A model generated the notes under the pieces. It made no database searches and was not told where the DNA came from. It was given only the letters and a program-made list of their open reading frames with translations. Position numbers and translations under genes: made by a program. From positions 56,197 through 120,196 of the forward strand of contig NZ_NNRI01000004.1 in NCBI RefSeq assembly GCF_002270415.1: DNA of 64,000 bases, written 5' to 3'. Positions 17,667-26,891 of this stretch are shown in pieces. Each line of letters opens with the position of its first letter. The stretch's first letter is position 1. This stretch comes from Mesorhizobium sophorae (GTDB lineage: Bacteria; Pseudomonadota; Alphaproteobacteria; Rhizobiales; Rhizobiaceae).

Positions 17667-18105
17667 CTAGATCCAGCTCAGCGTGGCCGCCGTCAGCACG
17701 ACGTAACGCAAGGTCTTGGCTATCGCCACCAGCATAAGGAAACTCCAGAACGGTTCGCGCAGGGCACCCGCCACGACGGTCAGCGGATCGCCGATCACGG
17801 GCACCCAGCTCAGCAGCAGCGACCATTTTCCATAGCGACGGTACCATTTCATGGCACGTCCGAGCATCGCGGGACTTGCGGGAAACCACGGGCGGTCGCG
17901 GAGCCGTTCGACGCCAAGCCCGATTCCCCAGTTGACGACGGAACCAAGCACGTTTCCGGCGCTGGCCACCAGGATCAGGATTCCCGCTGGAAAGGACCCG
18001 CCCAGCAGCAGCCCGACGAGCGCAGCCTCCGACTGCATCGGGCAGGATGGTCGCGGCGGCGAAAGCGACGGCAAACAGCCCAGAATAGAGGGCGAGATCA
18101 GTCAC
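17667..18105 (-). pseudogene. YqaA-family VTT-domain membrane protein, frameshifted
   Basis: Reading from GTG 18105 the protein begins VTDLALYSGLFAVAFAAATILP. An extra G at about 18039 then shifts the frame, and the rest (MQSEAALVGLLLGG to WI) continues in another frame to 17667. Removing that base restores a normal YqaA-like protein of about 145 residues with a VTT domain (GNVLGSVVNWGIG; WVPVIGDPLTVVAG). Either a recent pseudogene or an assembly error. Confidence 0.7.
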
Positions 18106-18142
18106 TGAAAGGCATCGCGAGATACCGATTTGAGCAGGCGCG

Positions 18143-18384
18143 TCATGCGAGGCGAGGCCATTCGGTGTGATGGCCGTCGATGACATAGGCGTGAGCGTGC
18201 CTGTGGCCACTTCCGACGGGTGCGGCATCCGCAAGATGCGGGTGGCCGGGGTCGAGCGCATCATGGACGTGCTCGATCGCGTCGGGGTCGTGAGCGGGCC
18301 ATAGCCGCGTCGCGACGAACACGGCGACTGCGGCGATCAGCCCGAGCGTTGCGAAGGTGAAAGGCAAACCTGCCTTTGCACCTA
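18143..18384 (-). pseudogene. 3' part of an MFS transporter split by IS630
   Basis: Encodes the last membrane segment (LGAKAGLPFTFATLGLIAAV) and a His-rich tail (HDPDAIEHVHDALDPGHPH and further His residues). It matches the end missing from the MFS gene on the other side of the IS630 element. The His-rich tail suggests a metal-linked transporter. Confidence 0.8.
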
Positions 18385-18699
18385 GTACCTCTGCACAGAG
18401 GTTATGACGGGTTGAACCGGCTGAAGTTTGGGTAGGATGTCGTGGTCGACGAGCAGTTGGATGCTGCGCGCGACACCTGGTTGCCTGCGGATGAGGCCGG
18501 AGCGTTCGAGGGTTAGCACCATCTGGTGGACGGACGGCGGGGTGACGCCGAAATAGCGTTGCATGTCGCGTTCGGCCGGCGGCTGGCGGTTGATCTGCAT
18601 ATAAGCCCAGATGAAGGCGAGGTACTGGCCCTGTTTTTCGGTGAAGCTGGGACCCGCAGGCGTTTGCCCGTCAAGTAATTGATTCAATTTTCGATTCAT
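18382..18699 (-). CDS. Passenger HTH protein of the IS630 element
   Basis: 105 residues with a LexA-N-terminus-like winged helix: FTEKQGQYLAFIWAYMQ, then 'RYFGVTPPSVHQMVLTLERS'. It lies inside the insertion sequence, divergent from the transposase. Its final codons run through the inverted repeat and its TAG stop is formed with the target-site TA. It may regulate transposition. Accessory HTH genes of this type occur in some IS630 elements. Confidence 0.7.
   Translation of the reverse strand: MNRKLNQLLDGQTPAGPSFTEKQGQYLAFIWAYMQINRQPPAERDMQRYFGVTPPSVHQMVLTLERSGLIRRQPGVARSIQLLVDHDILPKLQPVQPVITSVQRY
18385..18408 (+). repeat. Left terminal inverted repeat of IS630 element
   Basis: Exact reverse complement of 19851-19874. 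It also encodes the last residues of the passenger HTH gene. Confidence 0.9.
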
Positions 18700-18732
18700 C
18701 CGGAACCCTTGGCAACCGAGGAGGCTTTCTGG

Positions 18733-19857
18733 ATGAATCTACGCTATCGTGTCGATCTCGACCAACCCGAACGCGATGAACTCACAGCGATGCTGGCAGG
18801 CGGCAAGCAGCCGGCTCGCAAGCTCAAGCGGGCGCAGATCCTGCTCGCCGTCGACGCGGGCTTGGGTGACGAGGCCATTGCCGCGACGGTGGTGGTCGGC
18901 GGCTCCACTGTCTATCGCACCAAGCGCCGCTTCGTGGAGATGGGTCTGGAGGCGGCGCTCAGCGAAGAGCCACGCGCAGGCGCGCAACGCAAGCTAACGG
19001 GCAAGGAAGAAGCCCTGCTGGTGGCCACCGCCTGTTCCAGTCCGCCGCCGGGCCGCGCCCGCTGGACCCTGGAACTGCTGGCCGGTGAGTTCGTCAAGCT
19101 GACCGATCACCAGGAACTGTCGCGCGAGACGGTGCGCCGACGCTTGGCAGACAACGATCTCAAGCCCTGGCGCAAGGACATGTGGTGCATCCCCAAGGTC
19201 GACGCCGAGTATGTCGCGCGCATGGAGGACGTGCTCGACCTCTATGCCGAGGCACCGGACCCGAAGCGACCGGTGGTGTGCTTCGACGAAAGCCCGACCC
19301 AACTCATCGGCGAGGTGCGACAGCCGATCCCGGCCGAACCGGGCCGGCTTGAGCGGTATGACTGCGAGTACAAGCGCAACGGCACCGCCAACCTGTTCGT
19401 CTTCCTCGACGCACACCGCTCCTGGCGCAAAGTCAAGGTCACCGAGCGGCGCGCCGCGGAAGACTTTGCCCATTGCATGCGCGACCTCGTCGATATCCAT
19501 TACCCGCAGGCCGAACGCGTCAGGGTGGTGCTCGACAATCTGTCAACCCACTCGGCCGCCGCGCTCTACCAGGCTCTGCCTGCTTCAGAGGCGCGACGCG
19601 TCCTTCGACGGCTGGAATTCCACTACACGCCCAAACACGCCAGCTGGCTCAACATGGTCGAGATCGAAATCGGCGTCCTGCGCGGCCAGTGCCTCGATCG
19701 TCGCATCAATAGCTATGATCGCCTCGTCGCGGAGACCGCTGCCTGGGAGCACCTGCGAAACACCAGTGGCGCTCGCATCAACTGGATGTTCTCTACCGAA
19801 AACGCACGCCTTAAGATGGCCAAAGCCTATCCCAAGCCGACTTCCAAAGAGTCATAA
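18733..19857 (+). CDS. IS630 transposase
   Basis: 374 residues from ATG 18733 (GAGGAGG upstream). The N-terminal HTH region is followed by the DDE domain: 'VVCFDESPTQL' (Asp), 'VVLDNLSTHS' (Asp), 'HASWLNMVEIEIG' (Glu). Single-frame, apparently intact, so the element may still be active. Confidence 0.92.
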   Translation: MNLRYRVDLDQPERDELTAMLAGGKQPARKLKRAQILLAVDAGLGDEAIAATVVVGGSTVYRTKRRFVEMGLEAALSEEPRAGAQRKLTGKEEALLVATACSSPPPGRARWTLELLAGEFVKLTDHQELSRETVRRRLADNDLKPWRKDMWCIPKVDAEYVARMEDVLDLYAEAPDPKRPVVCFDESPTQLIGEVRQPIPAEPGRLERYDCEYKRNGTANLFVFLDAHRSWRKVKVTERRAAEDFAHCMRDLVDIHYPQAERVRVVLDNLSTHSAAALYQALPASEARRVLRRLEFHYTPKHASWLNMVEIEIGVLRGQCLDRRINSYDRLVAETAAWEHLRNTSGARINWMFSTENARLKMAKAYPKPTSKES

Positions 19858-19874
19858 CCTCTGTGCAGAGGTAC
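19851..19874 (-). repeat. Right terminal inverted repeat of IS630 element
   Basis: Exact reverse complement of 18385-18408, followed by the TA target duplication at 19875-19876. Confidence 0.9.
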
Positions 19875-20953
19875 TAGCCGGCAACGGGATAGGTGATCAG
19901 CCAGCAGGGGTGCGACAGCGCGAACTGCGCCGCGAACAGCGACGGACGGTCTTCAGGCTGCGAGGATCGGCGCAGCAGGCGGCCGGACGGCGTCTGCGCC
20001 AGCGAATAGCCGAGACCGAGTGCAAACCAGAGCGGCAGCAGCAGCCCGAAACCGGGAACCAGCGTGCCAATGAACAGTCCGGCGATCAGGATGACGGAGC
20101 CGACGAGCATGGCGGTCCGATCAGGTATGTTCTCGAGCAGCCGCGGCAGGAGGAGCGCCGCGATCATCGACCCGCTGCCGAAGGCCGCAAGGGCGAACGC
20201 CGTGGCGCGCTGCGTCAGGCCGAACTCCGCCTGCACCAGCACTACGGTGTTGACGATGACCATCGCGCTCGCGGCGGCGACCGCGAGATTGAGCGCCAGC
20301 AGGCCACGCAGACGTGGCGTGGCGAGATAGATGCGCAGGCCGCGCGTGGTGCGGTCGTAGATGCCTCGGCGCTCGGTCGCCTTCGGGCTTGGGAGCACGA
20401 CCGAGACGACGAGCGCGGCCGAAGCGAGGAAGCCGACAACCGTGCCTGCGAACAGGCTGTGGAAGCTGATGACGGTCAGCAGCGCCGCCGCCAGCATCGG
20501 ACTGACGACGCTCTCCAGATCGTAGGCGAGCCGCGAAAGGGACAGGGCCCGGGTGTATTCCTTCTCGTCCGGCAGCACGTCGGGAATGGTCGCCTGGAAG
20601 GTCGGCGTGAACGCCGCCGAGGCCGATCGCAGCACGAAGATCAGGACATAGATTTCCCATATCTGCGTCACGAAGGGCAGTGCCAATGCCACCGCCGCCC
20701 GTATTAGATCGAGCGAGACCAGCATCGTCCGGCGCGGAAGGCGCTCGGCGAACGCTGCCGCCACAGGCGCTACGCCGACATAGGCGATCATCTTGATGGC
20801 GAGCGCCGTCCCAAGCACTTCGCCGACACTGGCCCCGGCGAGGTCGTAGGCCAGAAGTCCGAGCGCGACGGTGGCGAGGCCGGTGCCGACTAGGGCGATG
20901 ACTTGGGCAAGAAACAAATGGCGGTAGGTGCGATTGGCGAGGACTTGCAGCAT
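19875..20953 (-). pseudogene. 5' part of an MFS transporter split by IS630
   Basis: About 359 residues from ATG 20953, covering roughly the first 11 membrane segments of an MFS transporter (it begins MLQVLANRTYRHLFLAQV). The frame ends at the IS630 junction, and the C-terminal part lies at 18143-18384. Joining the two flanks at one CTAG leaves the frames off by one, as if about 4 nt (one Trp codon region) were lost. It sits just downstream of dmeF, so it was probably part of the nickel/cobalt resistance operon. Confidence 0.82.
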
Positions 20954-21017
20954 ATGTCTTTCTTCTTGGAGGAGCGACGGGTCGTTGATCCGTGGCGATT
21001 GAATGGCGGCCCCGATC

Positions 21018-22368
21018 TCAGTGATGGTGGCCTTCCGGCTCGGCCATCTTGAACGGCAGCACCTGCTCACGATCTTTCGCGGCCAAGACCAGCCTCGCCT
21101 GGAATTCATGGGGTTCGGCAGGGGCTACCTTGCTTTCAAGGCGATGATGATTGTCGGCGACGGGTTCGAGGCGAAGCGTCTCCGGCCCGTTGGGGCGCTC
21201 GATAATCACCGTGGCGGTCAAATCATCGGCATGCCGATCGACGGTGAGGCGCATCCGCTCACCCGCAGCGGTGCCGACGATTTCCAATGTCCCAGCGGCC
21301 AGATCGCACGCAACCTTGAAAGGCGCCGGCGCATGATGACCGTGGGCATGAGACGTTTGCGTACCCTTGTCCGACCCGGCCGGGCTTTCCAGGCGGACAT
21401 TCGCTTCCGCCAGCGCCGGCAGGTGGGCGAACAGTTCCCCCCTTGAGTGCTTCGATGACGCCAAGGACGTCCTTGGCCGTCGCCGCGTCCGCGACGCTGA
21501 TGGCAACGTCGGCATGCAGGCGGTGGCCGATCCAGCGCGCCCGCACGCTTTGGACACGCTCGATGCCGGGCACGTGTTCGGCGGCATGATGGATTTCATC
21601 GACGATGCCAGGCTCAACGCCGTCAAGCATGCGCGTGAGCACCGCCTTCGAAGACTGCCAGACGATCGCGAAGATGGCCACCGTAATCAAGAGCCCGATG
21701 ACCGGATCGGCCAGCGGGAAGCCCAGCCATACGCCGATGGCGCCCAGGACAACCGCCAAGCTCGTGAACCCGTCGGTACGTGCGTGGTACCCGTCCGCGA
21801 TCAGCGCCGCGCTGTTCATCTCGCGGCCCACACGGATACGGAACACCGCAACGGCTTCGTTCCCAATGAAACCGATGATGCCAGCGATGGCGACCCAGCC
21901 GAGAAACGCGATCGGCCGTGGACTGATCAACCTGTCGATCGCCTCGTAACCAGCGACGATGGCGCTGAAGAGAATGATGAGGACGATCAGGATTCCGGCA
22001 AGGTCCTCGACTCGACCCAGGCCGTAGGTAAATGTCATGCTGGGTTTTCGGCGAGCCAGCACGAAGGCGATCCACAGCGGTATGGCGGTGACCGCGTCGC
22101 CGACATTGTGGATTGTGTCTGCCAGCAGCGCCACGCTGCCGGACAGGAATACGACGACGAGCTGAAGCGCTGCCGTGATGGCCAGTATGACGAATGACCA
22201 TTTTATGGCCCAGATGCCCCGGTCGGTCGTCGCGATCGTCGGATCGATGACGCCGTGCGTGTGGCCATGACCGCCCTCGCCATGATCATGTCCATGCCCG
22301 CCGAAGCCCTGCGTCATAGGGCCGAAGCCGAACCAGTCGCGTATCTTGCCCATCATGGGGATGCTCAC
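21018..22368 (-). pseudogene. dmeF: Cation diffusion facilitator DmeF, frameshifted near its C-terminus
   Basis: The first about 310 residues are a complete CDF transporter: a His-rich N-terminus (HGHDHGEGGHGHTHG), six membrane segments, metal sites 'LADTIHNVGDAV' and 'LIADGYHARTDG', then the cytoplasmic CDF domain. A run of six C on the + strand near 21436 (one more than expected) shifts the frame. The true tail, including AHGHHAPAPFKVACDL and a final EPEGHHH, continues to 21018. DmeF exports Co2+/Ni2+. It overlaps dmeR by 4 nt. Could be an assembly error; the CDF core is intact. Confidence 0.85.
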
Positions 22369-22646
22369 AGGTACTTGGTGATTTCCTTGAACTCGTCGAT
22401 CGAGCGGCGTTGCTCGCGCGCCAGCGGTCCAACGACGTCTTCAAGGCAATGGTCGAGATGGTCCTGGATCAGCGTCCGCTTCGCCTGGCAGACCGCCTTC
22501 TCGACCGCATGAAGCTGCTGGGCGACATCGAGGCAGGGCCGACCCGCCTCGATCATCTCGATGATGCTCTTGAGATGGCCATCGGCTCGCTTCAGCCGCT
22601 TGACGATCTCGGGATGGGTTTCGTGGACGTGAGGTTGTTCGCTCAT
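22365..22646 (-). CDS. dmeR: Metal-sensing repressor DmeR (RcnR/CsoR family)
   Basis: 93 residues, all-helical RcnR/CsoR fold. Likely metal ligands are C38, H63 and C67, plus His residues 6, 8 and 11 near the N-terminus. This H-C-H-C pattern resembles the nickel sensor InrS and DmeR proteins. It overlaps dmeF by 4 nt, as in the rhizobial dmeRF operon for nickel and cobalt resistance. The metal-free form should repress its own promoter (see 22653-22678). Confidence 0.88.
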   Translation of the reverse strand: MSEQPHVHETHPEIVKRLKRADGHLKSIIEMIEAGRPCLDVAQQLHAVEKAVCQAKRTLIQDHLDHCLEDVVGPLAREQRRSIDEFKEITKYL

Positions 22647-22652
22647 CTCTTG

Positions 22653-22678
22653 ATACTATCCTCCTGGAGGGGATATAC
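22653..22678 (-). promoter_or_regulatory. Candidate DmeR operator
   Basis: The segment TATCCTCCTGGAGGGGATA (22657-22675) is a near-palindrome: a G/C tract flanked by AT-rich arms, the form of RcnR-family operators. It lies 7 nt or more upstream of dmeR, between it and the divergent His-rich gene, so it could control both. Confidence 0.5.
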
Positions 22679-22748
22679 AAGCCTCAAACTGGCTCCGATT
22701 CCGGTGCACGTAACCACTCGTTAAGATTTTAGAGAATAATCGCCAAGC

Positions 22749-23138
22749 ATGCCGAACTGGGTCCATAGCGCAGCCTTTCGCCTCGTCGTCGCTTTCGCGA
22801 TGACGCTCGGCATGCTGCTCTCGCCTGCGGGCAGTTCGGTCTCGCACGATCCCATCGCGCTTGTCGCCGCCGAGGCCGCCCGTCACGCCAAACTGGCGGG
22901 ACAGATCGAGACTCACGGGCACGTCCACGATGACGGTGCGACCGAGGATCAGGGGCCTGGCCATTCCCATGGCCACAATCCGGCCGACCACTCGCACGAG
23001 ACGGCGAACACGCTTCTGGACTTCGCGCCGGCCGTCCCTGCGACTGGGCGGAACTGGGTGATTTGTCCGCCGTCCTTCCCCGAGCCGGAAGCAAGCTCCC
23101 GGCTCGATCGCCCTCCGCGACCTATCCTCGCCGGATGA
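22749..23138 (+). CDS. Exported His-rich protein
   Basis: 129 residues. It has a hydrophobic N-terminal segment (FRLVVAFAMTLGMLLSPAG) consistent with a signal peptide, then His-rich stretches (HGHVHDD; HSHGHNPADHSHE). Probably a periplasmic metal-binding protein working with the HupE-like protein 48 nt downstream. Divergent from dmeRF, hence possibly nickel/cobalt regulated. Confidence 0.6.
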   Translation: MPNWVHSAAFRLVVAFAMTLGMLLSPAGSSVSHDPIALVAAEAARHAKLAGQIETHGHVHDDGATEDQGPGHSHGHNPADHSHETANTLLDFAPAVPATGRNWVICPPSFPEPEASSRLDRPPRPILAG

Positions 23139-23186
23139 TCGCGGCCGCTCGTGCGGCTACCCTCAACGACGAAGATTGGAATTCTC

Positions 23187-23921
23187 ATGCAAGGACCCTG
23201 CTATCAGGGCCCGCCATGCTCGCCTTGCGCGCGCTGGCGGCCCGCCGTTCCCATGTTGCTCGCTCTCCTGATCCTGCCCCTCCTGGCCGGAGCGGCCTTC
23301 GCCCATGCGGTCGCCGCAGGCGACAAGGGCTACATCCAGGAGATTTCGGGCATCAATCTCTTGCCCTTCATCTATCTCGGCGCCAAGCACATGGTGACGG
23401 GATACGATCACATCCTGTTTCTGTTCGGCGTGATTTTCTTCCTCTACCGGATGAAGCACATCGGCATCTATGTCAGCCTGTTCGCGCTCGGCCATTCCAT
23501 GACCATGCTGCTTGGCGTCTATTTCAACGTTGGCATCAACAGCTACGTCATCGACGCTATCATCGGTCTGTCGGTCGTCTACAAGGCGCTCGACAACATG
23601 GGCGCTTTCCAGCGGTGGCTTGGCTTCCAGCCGAACACCAAGGTCGCGACCCTGATCTTCGGCTTCTTCCACGGCTTCGGCCTGTCGACCAAGATCATCG
23701 AATACGACATCTCGCCCGATGGCCTGGTGCCCAACCTGCTCGCCTTCAATGTCGGCGTCGAAATCGGCCAACTTCTCGCGCTCGCCGCCATCCTGATCGT
23801 CATGGGCTACTGGCGGCGGACCGACAGTTTCTGGCGTCACGCCTATGCCGCCAACACAGTCATGATGACCGCCGGGTTCGTGCTGATCGGATATCAGCTC
23901 ACTGGCTTGTTTGTTTCCTGA
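23187..23921 (+). CDS. HupE/UreJ-type membrane protein
   Basis: About 244 residues from ATG 23187. After a signal-like segment (MLLALLILPLLAGAAFAHA) come about six membrane segments with the HupE motif region 'GAKHMVTGYDHILFLFG' and later 'FGFFHGFGLS'. HupE/UreJ proteins are nickel permeases or related. Second gene of a probable three-gene operon. The start is uncertain. Confidence 0.78.
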   Translation: MQGPCYQGPPCSPCARWRPAVPMLLALLILPLLAGAAFAHAVAAGDKGYIQEISGINLLPFIYLGAKHMVTGYDHILFLFGVIFFLYRMKHIGIYVSLFALGHSMTMLLGVYFNVGINSYVIDAIIGLSVVYKALDNMGAFQRWLGFQPNTKVATLIFGFFHGFGLSTKIIEYDISPDGLVPNLLAFNVGVEIGQLLALAAILIVMGYWRRTDSFWRHAYAANTVMMTAGFVLIGYQLTGLFVS

Positions 23922-23944
23922 ACGTCAAGAAAAGGACTTCTCCC

Positions 23945-24598
23945 ATGTACAACACCGACATTCCAACCCGCGCCGAACTGCCGACCTCCAGACAGCTTCT
24001 CCGCTCGACTGCCATCGCCATCGTCGCAGCTGCTGCCATCCTCGTAACCATCGTGCTGCCTGCCGAATATGCCATCGATCCGACTGGCATCGGGCGGGCA
24101 CTCAATCTCACCGAGATGGGCGAGATCAAAACCCAACTCGCTGACGAGGTGGAACGAGACCGTGTCGGTGGTCAGCGGGGCGAAGCCCCTGCGCCCGCCG
24201 CTCCCGACCAGGAATCGAGCCTGCTCGGACGCGTCTTCGCCGAACTGGTGATCGGTTCCGCCACGGCCCAGTCAGCACCCGCGGGACGCACCGACGAAAT
24301 ATCGGTTACGCTGAAACCGGGCGAAGGCGCGGAAGTCAAGCTTGCGATGACGATCGGAGCCAAGGCGGCCTATTCATGGACGGCCAACGGAGCTGCCGTG
24401 AATTTCGACATGCACGGTGACGGCGGCGGGAAGACGATCAGCTACGAGAAGGGCCGTGGCGTGGCGGACAGCGAAGGCGTGCTCGAAGCCGCTTTCGACG
24501 GCAACCATGGCTGGTTCTGGCGCAATCGGACCGATGCCGAAGTCACCGTGACGCTGAAGACGGACGGCGCTTATGCCGACATCAAGCGCATGATGTGA
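23945..24598 (+). CDS. Membrane-anchored protein of the nickel/cobalt cluster
   Basis: 217 residues. One N-terminal membrane segment (about 21-41, AIAIVAAAAILVTIVLPAEY), a linker, and a beta-rich periplasmic domain with KAAYSWTANGAAVNFDMHGD and NHGWFWRNRT. It resembles the conserved 'transmembrane anchor protein' found beside HupE-like genes. Function unknown. It ends the operon; a strong hairpin follows. Confidence 0.65.
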   Translation: MYNTDIPTRAELPTSRQLLRSTAIAIVAAAAILVTIVLPAEYAIDPTGIGRALNLTEMGEIKTQLADEVERDRVGGQRGEAPAPAAPDQESSLLGRVFAELVIGSATAQSAPAGRTDEISVTLKPGEGAEVKLAMTIGAKAAYSWTANGAAVNFDMHGDGGGKTISYEKGRGVADSEGVLEAAFDGNHGWFWRNRTDAEVTVTLKTDGAYADIKRMM

Positions 24599-24608
24599 CG
24601 GGACGTTC

Positions 24609-24642
24609 GAACATGCCCTGTCAGATCGAGCAGGGCATGTTC
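24609..24642 (+). terminator. Hairpin ending the HupE-anchor operon
   Basis: Perfect 12-bp stem GAACATGCCCTG / CAGGGCATGTTC with a 10-nt loop, starting 11 nt after the anchor gene stop. There is no long T-run. Likely a transcription end or mRNA 3' stabiliser. Confidence 0.6.
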
Positions 24643-25045
24643 GCTTCAGGTCCGGGACGACAGGGCATTTCGTCGTTCCGGACGACAGCTGTGCAAAAAA
24701 ATGACAGGGCGGGATCAAGACCCTGTGGTTGTTGCAAGCCGCAATTCAAATGCTGCGACTTCGGGACAGCCAGCTCAGTTTGTCACTTTGGCCACGTCGT
24801 GGAGGTCCCTTGATGTGAGAGGTTAATACGCGGAAACCCCCACTCCTCGAATTGCGCGCAATTAGCGTAAATCGACACTTACCGGAGCCAACGCTGTTCC
24901 CGATGCCGCGCCGACATGGAAGCTTGCTTCGAAGGGCCGCCTCTGAAAGACAGTCGCGCATCGACACGCCAAAGCTGTCACCCACGCAAGGCGCGGTGCT
25001 TCACGGCTGGGCTGCCAACCTCGAAGCAAGGCGGAAAGACACGGA
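24643..25045. other. Intergenic region before dedA
   Basis: About 400 nt with no supported gene. It probably contains the DedA gene promoter. Confidence 0.4.
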
Positions 25046-25573
25046 ATGAGCCTCACCGAGATCACGCAGGCGACGGTCGCCTTCATTCGCGAACACGAAG
25101 CATGGGGTGTGCCGCTGGTGCTTGTGCTGGCCTTCGGGGAATCGCTGGCGTTAATTTCGCTGCTGCTTCCCGCGACCGTCATCCTGCTCGGCGTCGGCTT
25201 CCTGATCGGCGAAAGCGGCATCGCCTTCTGGCCGTTGTGGCTGGCGGCCATTGTCGGCGCCTTCATGGGCGACTGGCTGTCCTTCTGGATCGGCACCAAG
25301 TTGGGACACAGCGTTTCGAACTACTGGCCGCTGATGCGCTACCCCAACCTTTTGCCACGCGGCCATCGGTTCTTCGAACTCTGGGGCGGGCCGGGCGTAT
25401 TCATCGGCCGTTTCTCGGGCCCGTTGCGCGCTTCCGTGCCGCTGGTCGCGGGCATCTGCGAGATGCCCGCGCTGACCTTCCAAATCGCCAATATCAGTTC
25501 GGCGATCCTGTGGGCGACGGGCATACTGGCACCCGGCGCCTTCGGCCTCAAATGGCTGCAGCAGTGGATGTAG
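25046..25573 (+). CDS. DedA-family membrane protein
   Basis: 175 residues with a VTT/DedA domain: 'FGESLALISLLLPATVILL' (the acidic and GE motif region), then 'GAFMGDWLSFWIGTKLG', and 'FIGRFSGPLRASVPLVAG' with the conserved FxGRFxGxxR. DedA proteins are thought to be phospholipid flippases or proton-coupled transporters. It converges with and overlaps the CorC-type gene by 26 nt. Confidence 0.88.
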   Translation: MSLTEITQATVAFIREHEAWGVPLVLVLAFGESLALISLLLPATVILLGVGFLIGESGIAFWPLWLAAIVGAFMGDWLSFWIGTKLGHSVSNYWPLMRYPNLLPRGHRFFELWGGPGVFIGRFSGPLRASVPLVAGICEMPALTFQIANISSAILWATGILAPGAFGLKWLQQWM

Positions 25574-26891
25574 CGGCCTCGCGGCGCACAAGCAGCTTGT
25601 CGATGCGCCTTCCGTCCATGTCGAGGATTTCGAAGTGCCATCCTTCGTAATCAAACTGTTCGCCAACTTCCGGAAGATGCCCAAGCTGGGACAAGGCGAA
25701 TCCGGCGATGGTGTGGAAATCGCCTTCTGCCAATCCAGATCGGAAGCCAAGGCGGGCAAAGGCATCGTGCGCCAGCATCATGCCGTCGATCAGCAGGGAG
25801 CCGTCATCGCGCTCGACGATGTCAGGAGTCTCGCCCTCCACGTCCGGCAGGTCGCCAGCAATGGCTTCAAGCAGGTCGGTTTGGGTGACGACGCCCTCCA
25901 GGCTGCCGTATTCGTCAATGACGATGGCCAGCCGCACTGGTGCCTTCTTGAACTGGTCAAGCACGCGGAAAATCGGCGTTCCTTCGTGGACGATTACGGG
26001 CTGGCGGATGACGGCCATTGGATCGAGAGTTTTGCCATCGAGCACCTGGTCGAGGAGGTCCTTCTTGAGGATCATACCTAGGGGTTCGTCCACCCCGCCA
26101 CGTCCGACCAGAAGCTGCTCATGGCTGCAGTCCCGGACCGCTCGCAAAATCTCGTCCATGCTGTCATCGGCATCGATCCAGTCGACATCGCGACGCGGTG
26201 TCATGATATCGGCAATGCGGCGGTCGCCAATGTTGAAGACGCGTTCGACCAGTTCCTGCTGTGCCTGGTGCAGCAGCCCGGCCTCCTGGCTGGCGGCGAC
26301 AAGCAGTTTAAGCTCCTCGGGCGAATGCAAGGACTCCTCGCCCGTACCCGGCCGCAGTCCGCAAAGGCGCAGCACAAGATTACCGAGGCCGTTTAGACCG
26401 ACGATTGCGGGGCGCAACAGGAATAGAAACAGCCCGAGAGGGCGGACCACCCAGAGAGCTGTACCTTCACTGCGCTGGAGCGCCAAGCTCTTGGGCGCCA
26501 ATTCACCAAGCACGATGTGAAGTGCCGTGATGATGACGAAGGAAATGGCTACCGCGATGGCATGCGAGCCAACTGTAGCAAGGGACCCCGGTAACATGCT
26601 CAGCAAGGGTTCAATCAGGTGGGCGAGAGCAGGTTCGCCGATCCATCCGAGCGCGAGGGAAGATATGGTGATGCCAAGCTGTGTTGCCGCCAGATTGGCA
26701 TCAAGGTTGTCGACGGCGCGCTTCAGGGCAACTGCATTAAGCCTGCCAGCATTTACCAATTCGGTGACGCGGCTGCGACGAACGGCCACAAGTGAAAATT
26801 CGGCCGCGACAAAGAAACCATTGGCGGCGACGAGGGCAAGTACGGCGAATATCCCGAGTAAATCGTAAATACCGCCATCGATACTGGACAT
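25548..26891 (-). CDS. CorC/HlyC-type hemolysin family protein (DUF21-CBS)
   Basis: 447 residues: an N-terminal DUF21/CNNM membrane domain (about 1-195), two CBS domains (about 210-340, including 'IMTPRRDVDWIDADD' and 'YGSLEGVVTQTDLLEA'), and a C-terminal CorC_HlyC transporter-associated domain ending near 435. The family is linked to Mg2+/Co2+ efflux. Its 3' end overlaps dedA on the other strand. Confidence 0.92.
   Translation of the reverse strand: MSSIDGGIYDLLGIFAVLALVAANGFFVAAEFSLVAVRRSRVTELVNAGRLNAVALKRAVDNLDANLAATQLGITISSLALGWIGEPALAHLIEPLLSMLPGSLATVGSHAIAVAISFVIITALHIVLGELAPKSLALQRSEGTALWVVRPLGLFLFLLRPAIVGLNGLGNLVLRLCGLRPGTGEESLHSPEELKLLVAASQEAGLLHQAQQELVERVFNIGDRRIADIMTPRRDVDWIDADDSMDEILRAVRDCSHEQLLVGRGGVDEPLGMILKKDLLDQVLDGKTLDPMAVIRQPVIVHEGTPIFRVLDQFKKAPVRLAIVIDEYGSLEGVVTQTDLLEAIAGDLPDVEGETPDIVERDDGSLLIDGMMLAHDAFARLGFRSGLAEGDFHTIAGFALSQLGHLPEVGEQFDYEGWHFEILDMDGRRIDKLLVRREAATSTAAAI

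Larger units (their letters stand above)
18385..19874 (+). mobile_element. IS630-family element with a passenger HTH gene
   Basis: About 1.49 kb with perfect 24-bp terminal inverted repeats (GTACCTCTGCACAGAGGTTA and four more bases), flanked by TA inside CTAG on both sides. It contains the transposase (+) and a small HTH gene (-). It interrupts an MFS transporter gene. Each repeat is itself partly palindromic (CCTCTGCACAGAGG). Confidence 0.88.

Noticed and set aside
16362..18170. A 602-codon plus-strand open frame
   Set aside because: It crosses the end of the MFS gene and the NicO and YqaA genes on the other strand; composition is Arg/His/Gln-rich as in shadow frames.
16741..18264. A 507-codon minus-strand open frame
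   Set aside because: Mostly a shadow of the NicO-type gene in another frame. Only its short segment near 18040-18105 is real, as the 5' part of the YqaA-like gene.
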